Positions 1 to 6,037 of a stretch of 11,279 bases of DNA are shown here, one piece after another. Below the pieces are notes generated by a model that worked only from the letters and a program-made list of their open reading frames with translations, was not told the DNA's origin and made no database searches. Source of the DNA: JAFGTF01 sp035527995 (lineage in GTDB: Bacteria; Spirochaetota; B62-G9; DRHN01); the NCBI GenBank assembly GCA_035527995.1, contig DATKZJ010000021.1:1-11279 (forward strand), written 5' to 3'. Both the position numbers and the translations under genes were made by a program. How positions within the stretch are numbered: position 1 is the stretch's first letter; each line of letters opens with the position of its first letter.

Positions 1-79
1 CCTCGAAAGCGTTAAAAACAATAATAAATACCATAAAAGAACCCAGCGCCGCCAGGATACTGGAATACACTTTTTTCAT
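1..79 (-). CDS. Partial CDS, N-terminus of a membrane-anchored or secreted protein (runs off left edge)
   Basis: An ATG on the minus strand opens a frame that stays open to the window edge and gives 26 residues beginning MKKVYSSILAALGSFMVFII. Two lysines followed by an uninterrupted hydrophobic stretch look like a signal anchor or first membrane helix. No strong ribosome binding site is seen; only a weak AAAG lies a few bases upstream. The frame lies about 120 bases downstream of the glycosyltransferase stop on the same strand, so it could be the next gene of a polysaccharide cluster. Its function cannot be named from so little sequence, and a chance open frame is possible. Confidence 0.45.
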   Translation of the reverse strand, partial: MKKVYSSILAALGSFMVFIIVFNAFE

Positions 80-186
80 ATCTTTGCTGCTGTTCGATCG
101 TTTCAATTCAGTTTCACCGTGCGAAATACATTATTTTGAACACCCCAATATACAACCCCTATAGATGAAGAATAAGATATTTCTAC

Positions 187-207
187 CTCCTTTAAACTTT
201 AAAGGAG
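187..207. repeat. 10-bp inverted repeat with one-base centre over the glycosyltransferase stop codon
   Basis: CTCCTTTAAA, a single C, then TTTAAAGGAG form a perfect 10+1+10 palindrome. It includes the last two leucine codons and the TAA stop of the glycosyltransferase. On either strand it reads as a Shine-Dalgarno-like AAAGGAG, but no usable start codon follows at normal spacing on the minus strand. There is no T-run, so it is not an obvious intrinsic terminator. It could be a protein-binding palindrome or a coincidence. Confidence 0.5.
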
Positions 208-1140
208 CTTGAACGCTTCTTTTAATCTTCTATTCTGCAGCATGTACTTTAACCGGTGGTATATCCTAACAGCTCTTCTCGGAAGAAAACAGCGCAAAAG
301 AAAGAGAACAGTCTCAACAGGCGTTATCGACCTTGAGAAGGCCGCATTCAGTATAGATGTCAGAGCGAATTTTTTCTCTCCCCCTTTATACATGCTCCAC
401 GCACGATGTGCGAGTATTCGTTTTCTTGCCCGATCGGAAATCAGCGTCTTCCGGGCATCCAGCCAAGAAATGAGAGATGAGAAGTTCTGAGGGCAGCTGA
501 CCCGGTCTTCCCTTATATCGTTGAAAAAGATCAGGAGCGGTTGTTTCACCATACTGAAGTGCGCGCCCCCTGCGTGAAGCCGAATACTGAGGTCCAAGTC
601 GTCGCAATTCCCTGATGCTTTATCAAACTTCGTATGGAGTAAAAGCTTTTTTGATAAAAGAAGAGAGCTCGACTGAAGGAGCGGTGCTCTCTTGAATAAA
701 TATTCTGCAATATGCTCGTGGCGCTCAATCTCCCTGTCCGAACTCAAAACCTTTACGGCACCGTTATACATGATGACCTGGCAGTAGCAGACTGTATTGT
801 AAGGCTCAGGCTGGCTCAGGATATGGTTCACCTGACGATCGAGCTTTTCCGGAAGCCAGATATCATCCGAGTCGAGAAAAGCAACGAACTGCCCCCTGGC
901 TTCTCTGATTCCTCTGTTCCGCGCCTCTGCTGAGCCGAGATTCCTCTCGTGACGGATATACCGTATGTCAGGACCGCATAGAGACACGACACTCCTCAGG
1001 TCTTCTGTAGACCCGTCGTCTACGACTACGATTTCGAAGCCTCTGTATGTCTGGGCCTTCACGCTTTCAATCGCTCTCTTTATATAGTGAGCTCGATTAT
1101 AGGCCGGTATTATTACTGAAACAGTCGGTGAGCTACTCAT
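199..1140 (-). CDS. Family 2 glycosyltransferase (GT-A fold)
   Basis: The 313-residue protein is predicted to transfer a sugar from a nucleotide-sugar donor onto a growing surface glycan (LPS O-antigen, capsule or exopolysaccharide) at the cytoplasmic face of the membrane. The N-terminal part has the GT2 signature: the first strand VSVIIPAYNR, then VVVDDGST with the donor-binding DDG at residues 41-43, and DSDD at 90-93 as the metal-binding DXD-type motif. CDDLDLSIRL near 179-188 corresponds to the catalytic ED-type region. The last 100 residues are basic and partly hydrophobic and may give membrane association. GAGGGAGA lies about 12 bases before the ATG, and the start overlaps the stop of the preceding small frame (TGATG), which suggests translational coupling. 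Acceptor and sugar cannot be told from the sequence. Confidence 0.9.
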   Translation of the reverse strand: MSSSPTVSVIIPAYNRAHYIKRAIESVKAQTYRGFEIVVVDDGSTEDLRSVVSLCGPDIRYIRHERNLGSAEARNRGIREARGQFVAFLDSDDIWLPEKLDRQVNHILSQPEPYNTVCYCQVIMYNGAVKVLSSDREIERHEHIAEYLFKRAPLLQSSSLLLSKKLLLHTKFDKASGNCDDLDLSIRLHAGGAHFSMVKQPLLIFFNDIREDRVSCPQNFSSLISWLDARKTLISDRARKRILAHRAWSMYKGGEKKFALTSILNAAFSRSITPVETVLFLLRCFLPRRAVRIYHRLKYMLQNRRLKEAFKLL

Positions 1141-1469
1141 CAGTGAAATGATCTCCCTCGCGTTTTGGAGGAGGCCGCCTTGTACCGCAGAAGCGTGCCC
1201 TCCCCCTTATCATGAGCTTTTTGCACGGTGCACGGTAAATGCACTTCCTTCACCGGCACACGCTGATGGGACCTTCCCTTCAGGTCCATACGTATCCCGA
1301 TATTTCCTGCCTGCATATGAATCTTTCTTATGTTGCGCGTAACGAAAACCTGGAAGAACTGAATACCTATATCGACCCCTGTTGTTCCCTCTTCGGGATC
1401 GATCATAATGTAACCGTTTCCCACGGGAATGATATTTTCTGAAACCAGCAAGCCGATTTCTCCAGTCAT
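1140..1469 (-). CDS. Small hypothetical protein, uncertain
   Basis: This 109-residue frame is not recognised as any family. In its favour, its TGA overlaps the glycosyltransferase ATG by one base (TGATG), the classic arrangement of coupled genes, and its codons look natural, with ordinary Gly, Ile and Val content in the first 60 residues. Against it, no ribosome binding site stands at normal distance from the ATG (the nearest GGAG is about 20 bases away), the C-terminal third becomes basic and low in hydrophobics, and a second frame on the same strand is also open through much of the region. It could be a real small gene, a decayed gene with a frameshift, or noncoding. The start is a guess. 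Confidence 0.35.
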   Translation of the reverse strand: MTGEIGLLVSENIIPVGNGYIMIDPEEGTTGVDIGIQFFQVFVTRNIRKIHMQAGNIGIRMDLKGRSHQRVPVKEVHLPCTVQKAHDKGEGTLLRYKAASSKTRGRSFH

Positions 1470-1490
1470 AATTAGTTGCTAGTGCATTCT

Positions 1491-1523
1491 CCGTACCGTA
1501 CGACAAACAGGTGTACGGTACGG
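1491..1523. repeat. Perfect 11-bp inverted repeat, 11-base spacer
   Basis: CCGTACCGTAC and GTACGGTACGG are exact reverse complements separated by 11 bases. Each arm is itself two tandem copies of CCGTA (or TACGG). No T-run follows on either strand, so an intrinsic terminator is unlikely. It lies about 20 bases upstream of the small leftward frame, where an operator for a dimeric regulator would be expected, but this role is inferred only from form and position. Confidence 0.6.
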
Positions 1524-1528
1524 CTTAA

Positions 1529-1698
1529 TTACCAATTCACCAACATTGCTTTATACACCAGCTCACGAATTGGTTCCTTATAATAATTAGATTTTTTTGT
1601 TGATATAGCAATTTTATTAAATATTATAAATTAAAACATAAGAGATAAATGAACCAATTCTGTAGTTTATGCTTCTGTCATCAACTACGAATTAGTTA
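1529..1698. repeat. Cluster of four GAATTRGT motifs in alternating orientation
   Basis: Copies are at 1529-1538 (minus, GAATTGGTAA), 1567-1576 (plus, GAATTGGTTC), 1651-1660 (minus, GAATTGGTTC) and 1689-1698 (plus, GAATTAGTTA). They form two back-to-back pairs, and in both pairs exactly 28 bases lie between the motif copies. The right pair extends to an imperfect 16/15-bp inverted repeat (1652-1667 with 1683-1697; one bulge and one mismatch). The 28-base spacers of the two pairs are not similar to each other, so this is not a simple duplication. Confidence 0.55.
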
Positions 1699-1892
1699 CG
1701 AGTAAAATAGTTACATAGATGTCTTTTCTTTTTGAACATACTAATTATAAGCTAAATGAGGGTAAAGGGCAACCTAACTACGGAAATCCCGGTCTCCTCA
1801 TTGTCCGATTCTGCTTTTATTCGAGAACGCATGAAAAAACTTATCCATCACCGAATTCCATCTACAATACACAGATTTTCTGAGGTTACAGG

Positions 1893-1921
1893 TTGAGAAA
1901 TGTCGATAGTAGAGATATATT
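1893..1921 (+). promoter_or_regulatory. Probable sigma-70 promoter of the lipoprotein gene
   Basis: TTGAGA (1893-1898) and TATATT (1916-1921) each match the consensus at five of six bases and are separated by the optimal 17 bases. The expected transcription start near 1928 leaves a leader of about 20 bases that carries the AGGAAG ribosome binding site at 1939-1944, six bases before the ATG. Confidence 0.5.
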
Positions 1922-1950
1922 ATTCAGTAGAATAGTACAGGAAGAACAGC

Positions 1951-3741
1951 ATGAGAAGGCTTCTTTACATCTTCATCCCCATACTGCTCATACTGGGCTC
2001 ATGCGGGATTAGGACGGACCTCTTCCATATAGCCTCTTCGGACCTAAGGGTATACTCCTGCGACCCTGTAAACGGGGGACCCGATATTCCGCTCAATGCG
2101 AAAGTCACGGTCGCCTTTACCGCCAACATGGATACCTGGACTACGAAAGATGCGTTTTCGATCTCCTTCGGCGGCAGCACCTACACCGCCGACGACGGCT
2201 GGTTCGAGTGGTTCGCCGGGGAGAGCGCGTTTGTATTCCACTACGATCCCGACCATTCCGGCGGCAACGACGACGATTATCCGGTAGGGACGGAGATCAC
2301 TGTGAGTATAGATACGAGTGCGCGGGACCAAGAAGGCTTCTATCTCACAGAGCAGTTCGAGTGGTCCTTCACCACTTCGCCCGTCCCCTTCTCGGACCTC
2401 ACCATACCCGAAGTAACGGTATGGGCCCCCTCCTTTTCGGAGCAGATATCCCCGCCGGATTTCGTTGAAATCCAGTTCACAGAGCCGATGATCGCGAGTA
2501 CCGTTGTACACAGCTTTGTTCTCGCGTCAACCGATTGGCAGGACATAAGATGGTTAGAGCACGGACACTTCCAGTGGTACGATAACAGAATGAGGTTCCG
2601 CTACTATCCCCTGAATCCTCTCAAGACAGGCAAAGATTACAAAGTCATGTTCGATTACACCAACGTCAGACCGTGGGACCGCGCAGGAAACCAGCTCGAC
2701 TCCGCAGACTGGAACTACACGTTCCCCTCGCAGTGGCAAGGGAGTATCAGGATCGTGGTGGACCCGCTGCAGGTCTCTGAACAGCTCACCGATTTTCCGG
2801 TGTACGTGGACCTCAGCCAGGTGGATTCCTCCTTTTTCGATGACATAGCACCGGGCGGAACCGATATCTTCGTATTCGACGACAGTAGAACGAAGAAGCT
2901 TCCGAGGGAGCTTGTATATACCGGTCCGAATGAAGGTGAGCTCTGGTTCAAGGCCCCGAAGCTGTACACGGACAGGGATACCGTGTTCTATATACTGTAC
3001 GACTCGCTCCTGGTCGATTCAAACGACACGGACGTGTGGAGCAACGGCTACCTCGGGGTCTACCACCTTCACCAAAGCTTCGATGATTCGACTATACACG
3101 CGCACACCGCGAATGATTCCGGAACCTCGGACCAGCTCACTCAGATCGGAAGGGGTCGTTTATTTGATGCAGTAGGTGACGACCTGATTGACATTCCGTT
3201 TCCCGATATTGTCAAGAGAGACGGTACTGTTTCCCTGTGGATTTGTCCGAACGACTGGGGAGTATCAGACCACCGAACGATCTTCGACGCGTCCCTGCCG
3301 CCGATCAACCCGTTTTTCCTCGATTTCCAGCTAGAGGGCCCGCTCCGGTTCAGGACCTCCGACTTTAGCGGAAACCCATACGAGGTGACAAAGGACGTTT
3401 CCTCATTTATTCCCGGGTCCTGGCATCACCTGACAGGCACGTGGCGATACAAGGCCGACCTGGGAGATACGATTACCGCGCCGGCGGCAAACATGTACTT
3501 CGACGGGGATTTCGTCGGGCAGAGCGGTGGCGTCCTCTCGACCCTGCCGGTCCTCAACTCGCCGTTTATCGGGCACACAAGGGCTGACTTCGAAACGACC
3601 GGTAAATTCTGGGGATCCATCGACGAGATCCATATCTCCGACATCCGGAGGACCGCGGGATGGGTCAGGACCCAGTACAATAACCAGAACGCTCCCTGGG
3701 TCGGAGCCGGCGGGTTCTTCAAAGAAATCACTCTGGAATAA
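1951..3741 (+). CDS. Multidomain lipoprotein: two Ig-like (Big_5) domains, DUF2341-like and LamG-like domains
   Basis: The first 17 residues are a type II signal peptide: MRR, a hydrophobic core, and lipobox LGSC with lipidated Cys18. The next residue is Gly, not the Asp of inner-membrane retention, so an outer-membrane or surface location is inferred. Residues about 33-142 and 153-258 each look like the Big_5 (SbsA-like) Ig domain, opening with a proline-rich strand and a VxFTxxM core and ending in a WxFTTS- or WNYTFPS-like strand. Residues about 263-350 resemble DUF2341, and GVYHLHQSFDDST at 369-381 starts a LamG/concanavalin-A-like fold reaching the C-terminus, with the typical SWHHLTGTW strand. 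Such proteins bind glycans or act in adhesion; no catalytic domain is seen. It stands alone behind its own promoter. Its higher GC contrasts with the AT-rich upstream region. Domain names are from pattern recognition. Confidence 0.85.
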   Translation: MRRLLYIFIPILLILGSCGIRTDLFHIASSDLRVYSCDPVNGGPDIPLNAKVTVAFTANMDTWTTKDAFSISFGGSTYTADDGWFEWFAGESAFVFHYDPDHSGGNDDDYPVGTEITVSIDTSARDQEGFYLTEQFEWSFTTSPVPFSDLTIPEVTVWAPSFSEQISPPDFVEIQFTEPMIASTVVHSFVLASTDWQDIRWLEHGHFQWYDNRMRFRYYPLNPLKTGKDYKVMFDYTNVRPWDRAGNQLDSADWNYTFPSQWQGSIRIVVDPLQVSEQLTDFPVYVDLSQVDSSFFDDIAPGGTDIFVFDDSRTKKLPRELVYTGPNEGELWFKAPKLYTDRDTVFYILYDSLLVDSNDTDVWSNGYLGVYHLHQSFDDSTIHAHTANDSGTSDQLTQIGRGRLFDAVGDDLIDIPFPDIVKRDGTVSLWICPNDWGVSDHRTIFDASLPPINPFFLDFQLEGPLRFRTSDFSGNPYEVTKDVSSFIPGSWHHLTGTWRYKADLGDTITAPAANMYFDGDFVGQSGGVLSTLPVLNSPFIGHTRADFETTGKFWGSIDEIHISDIRRTAGWVRTQYNNQNAPWVGAGGFFKEITLE

Positions 3742-3842
3742 GCGTCCAAACGTTCAACGCCGGTAGAACCGATGCCTGGCAGCTATCGGCCATTGGCTGT
3801 TGGTGAATCCAACGTGGTCATACAGATTGCAGATAACGGTCT

Positions 3843-4799
3843 CTATTCCCACCGTTCGAGAGACCGGAGATAGAACCTGTTCCCGCCGTATTCGTTCTCA
3901 ACAAGCTTGCCCTCCCTCAGGAGCCAATCGAGAAGTACGGTACCTCCGCCGGTTTCCTTTAAGAACTCCTCCACCGCGTCCTCCCTCATGGGGTGCACAG
4001 CAGTAATGGAGAGAAGGTCCCGCTCGATGTTCCCGGTATGCTGAAACTCGTTTCCCTCGTATCCGACGAGGAGCTCCGTATTGATTCCGCTTTCATGCAG
4101 TAGATGATACGTGAGGCCGACCTTGTACTCGCTGGCATGTTTCACCCATGTCTCGGCGGGCGGCCTTACCGGTACGGCAATGTAGCTCTTCTGCGGCTTA
4201 ACTGCTTTAATAAAGTCCGTGGTAGAGATGATAGCTTCGACTGCATCGTTGATACCTGCAACAAGCATTGTCTCTGTTAAAAGTATACCGTCGTAATCGC
4301 AGGAAAACCGCCCTATCCCGTCGAGCACAGAATCCAGTCTTAATTCACCGTGCGGCCTCGCAATCCTTTTCCAGCTCTGTTCTGCTACAGTATCGATTTT
4401 CACAGAAACGAGATCAGCGTTCCCAATGGCTTTTCGTACCTCACTCTTCCAGAGCAGAGATGCATTCGTGATCACCGCGACCCGCACACCAAGGCTCTTT
4501 ACCCCGTCTATCTGCTCTCCAATACACCTTTCGAGCGTTGGCTCGCCTTCAGGCACGAATGAAAGCCAGTCTACGCTGATTCCGCTCTCCTTCGCCATCT
4601 CGAGCTTTGCAGCAACTGCTTCCACCACATCTTTCGTATCGTACCAGTGGCCCTGTGTCGAAGACATGTGCCTCGTACGCCGGAGCTGACAGTAGATGCA
4701 CGAATAGGTACAGTGACTGGGAGGGATCATGTTAATACCGAGACTCTTTCCCAGGCGCCTCGACGGGACGGGGCCGAACGCGATCATAATCTTTCCCAT
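3843..4799 (-). CDS. Radical SAM protein, COG0731-like
   Basis: The protein (318 residues from the chosen start) belongs to the radical SAM superfamily, which cleaves S-adenosylmethionine at a 4Fe-4S cluster to start radical chemistry. The cluster ligands are C30, C34 and C37 in CTYSCIYC. The N-terminal FGPVPSRRLGKSLGIN is the hallmark of the COG0731 group, related in sequence to wyosine-synthesis enzymes but without a settled substrate in bacteria. EGEPTLE at about 85 fits the GGEP-type SAM-binding motif. The C-terminal 50 residues (HPMREDAVEEFL to the end) look like a small helical or winged-helix add-on seen in this group. The reading frame extends to a TTG at 4823, but a promoter directly upstream would start transcription past that codon, so the ATG at 4799 (or 4787) is preferred. 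It stands alone, convergent with the lipoprotein. Confidence 0.85.
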   Translation of the reverse strand: MGKIMIAFGPVPSRRLGKSLGINMIPPSHCTYSCIYCQLRRTRHMSSTQGHWYDTKDVVEAVAAKLEMAKESGISVDWLSFVPEGEPTLERCIGEQIDGVKSLGVRVAVITNASLLWKSEVRKAIGNADLVSVKIDTVAEQSWKRIARPHGELRLDSVLDGIGRFSCDYDGILLTETMLVAGINDAVEAIISTTDFIKAVKPQKSYIAVPVRPPAETWVKHASEYKVGLTYHLLHESGINTELLVGYEGNEFQHTGNIERDLLSITAVHPMREDAVEEFLKETGGGTVLLDWLLREGKLVENEYGGNRFYLRSLERWE

Positions 4800-4824
4800 A
4801 TTGAAAATGGTTCCCGTTATCAAT

Positions 4825-4851
4825 ATTATAACCGCTTTGTCGTCCGGTCAA
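4825..4851 (-). promoter_or_regulatory. Probable sigma-70 promoter of the radical SAM gene
   Basis: Read on the minus strand, TTGACC (4846-4851) is followed after 15 bases by a perfect TATAAT (4825-4830), or after 17 bases by TAATAT in the same run. Transcription should start near 4818-4815, about 16-19 bases before the ATG at 4799. This argues against the upstream in-frame TTG at 4823 as the start. Confidence 0.5.
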
Positions 4852-4888
4852 GGTTAATGCGGTTTTCTCAAAGATTGCTGCAATCTGA

Positions 4889-4916
4889 TTGCATAGCAAG
4901 GGGGTTAAATGATAAT
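4889..4916 (+). promoter_or_regulatory. Possible promoter of the P-loop/Asp23-like gene
   Basis: TTGCAT (4889-4894) and GATAAT (4911-4916) are spaced by 16 bases on the plus strand. The match is moderate. A start near 4923 would give a leader of about 140 bases containing the direct repeats listed separately. Another TTGACC at 5021-5026 lies too close to the coding start to serve as a normal promoter. Confidence 0.25.
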
Positions 4917-5009
4917 TTGGCAGATGTAAAAAATAATGTTTACGGTGAGAAAAGCGCTAAAACACCCATTCCTTAATATTTACGGTGATTTGTGAGAAAT
5001 GGGGGTTAA
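4900..5009 (+). repeat. Nested direct repeats in the intergenic region before the P-loop/Asp23-like gene
   Basis: GGGGGTTAA occurs at 4900-4908 and 5001-5009, and TTTACGGTGA at 4939-4948 and 4979-4988 (40-base period). In addition AACACCCATT (4961-4970) can pair with AATGGGGGTT (4998-5007) with one mismatch, enclosing the second TTTACGGTGA copy. This may be a set of regulator sites or a leader structure. Confidence 0.5.
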
Positions 5010-5060
5010 TCTCCCTTTACTTGACCTTCAATGAAAGCTTCACTAAACTATAGGAAAGGG

Positions 5061-5966
5061 ATGAAAACGTTGAACCTGAAAAGACTATACCATCATCTTG
5101 TCTGGCTCATGAGGGGAGTGCAGGTCATAGCCCTCGTAGGGAGGTCCGGGACAGGCAAGAGCTTCAGGGCCCAACTCCTTGCTCAGAAATTCGGGATCGA
5201 TATCATCATCGACGACGGACTTCTCATCAGGGATCAGAACATTCTCGCGGGAAAATCGGCAAAAAGGGAAAAGGTAAATATCACCGCGGTGAAGACCGCG
5301 CTCTTCACCGACGATGCCCATTCCAGGGAGGTGCTGACAGCACTCCAGCATCAGCGGTTCAAGCGCGTGTTGATACTCGGCACGTCGGAGAAGATGGTGC
5401 ATTCAATCGCGCAGACACTGGACCTCCCCCACCCCCAGCGTATCATCAATATCGACGACGTAGCCACCCGGGAGGAGATCGAGACCGCACGCCGGGCAAG
5501 ACAGACCGAAGGCAAGCATATCATTCCGGTCCCTACCATAGAGGTAAAACGCAACTACCCGCATATCCTACTCGACTCCGTCAAGATTCTTATTAAAAAG
5601 GGCCTTCCTTTTAGAAGGCGGCCGCAGGTCATCGAAAAGACAGTGGTGACAACGGAGTACTTGTCGAAGGGAAGGGTCTCGATTTCCGAAGGATCGTTGA
5701 GCCAGATGGTGTTTCACTGCGTGAGCGAGTTCGATCCGACTCTCAGGGTCATGAAGGTTATTGTGAAAAACGACCGTTCGGTTTACAGTCTCGAAGTAGT
5801 ACTAAACATTCCATACGGTCTGCAGATTGCGGGAAGGATCCACGATCTTCAGCAGTACATCATGGTGAATATAGAAAAGTTTACCGGAATTATCCTGAAG
5901 AGGGTCGACATCACGATAGGAAGGGTATCAGACGTTAACGAGGAACCGGTCGGCAAAAAGCTCTGA
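5061..5966 (+). CDS. P-loop ATPase fused to an Asp23/Gls24-like domain
   Basis: From this start the protein has 301 residues. Residues 20-34 hold a strand, VIALVGR, and a full Walker A motif GRSGTGKS (27-34), followed by an acidic IIIDDG strand near 48-53 and a RVLILGTS strand near 102-109, as in small nucleotide-binding domains. The C-terminal 90 residues (about 204-290) resemble the Asp23/Gls24 (DUF322) domain: VSISEGSLSQMV, an alternating strand region, NIPYGLQI, a helix with LQQYIMVNIEKFTG, and a final strand DITIGRV. In Gram-positives Asp23 proteins are membrane-associated envelope-stress proteins; the role of an ATPase-linked copy is unknown to me. An in-frame ATG at 5031 has no ribosome binding site, while AGGAAAGGG directly precedes the ATG at 5061, so the latter is chosen. 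There is no signal peptide, so it is probably cytoplasmic. Confidence 0.8.
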   Translation: MKTLNLKRLYHHLVWLMRGVQVIALVGRSGTGKSFRAQLLAQKFGIDIIIDDGLLIRDQNILAGKSAKREKVNITAVKTALFTDDAHSREVLTALQHQRFKRVLILGTSEKMVHSIAQTLDLPHPQRIINIDDVATREEIETARRARQTEGKHIIPVPTIEVKRNYPHILLDSVKILIKKGLPFRRRPQVIEKTVVTTEYLSKGRVSISEGSLSQMVFHCVSEFDPTLRVMKVIVKNDRSVYSLEVVLNIPYGLQIAGRIHDLQQYIMVNIEKFTGIILKRVDITIGRVSDVNEEPVGKKL

Positions 5967-6037
5967 AATTACAGAGAAGCTCTAAAAATATACCCGGACG
6001 TTTTTCAGAAGGAAAAAAAGAGGCTTGAAGGTTTTTG

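Larger units (their letters stand above)
1470..1950. other. AT-rich intergenic region with repeats, no convincing gene
   Basis: This 480-base stretch separates leftward genes from the rightward lipoprotein. It is clearly richer in A and T than its surroundings, above all at 1580-1680. It contains an 11-bp inverted repeat near its left end, a cluster of GAATTRGT-type motifs between 1529 and 1698, and a good promoter close to the lipoprotein start. A 54-codon open frame from 1719 lacks a ribosome binding site and is not called. No tRNA or mobile-element gene is seen. Confidence 0.6.

Noticed and set aside
1652..1697. Imperfect inverted repeat considered as an integron attC site
   Set aside because: The conserved GTTRRRY and RYYYAAC core sites are not present at the ends and no integrase or cassette gene is nearby.
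1719..1883. 54-codon plus-strand open frame starting MSFLFEHTNYKL
   Set aside because: No ribosome binding site, unusual composition, no recognisable family, and it lies in the noncoding AT-rich region upstream of the lipoprotein promoter.
3742..3842. Terminator or regulatory hairpin between the lipoprotein and radical SAM genes
   Set aside because: Only 5-bp stems (GTTGG-TGAAT-CCAAC and CCGAT-ATCGG) without T-runs; not distinguishable from chance.
4800..4823. Longer start (TTG at 4823) for the radical SAM protein
   Set aside because: It lies next to the -10 box of the likely promoter, upstream of the expected transcription start, and the extra residues are not typical of the family.
5945..6037. 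Terminator between the convergent P-loop/Asp23-like and BioD-like genes
   Set aside because: CTCTG-aaatta-CAGAG forms only a 5-bp stem with no T-run, and the T7 run on the minus strand has no GC-rich stem before it.
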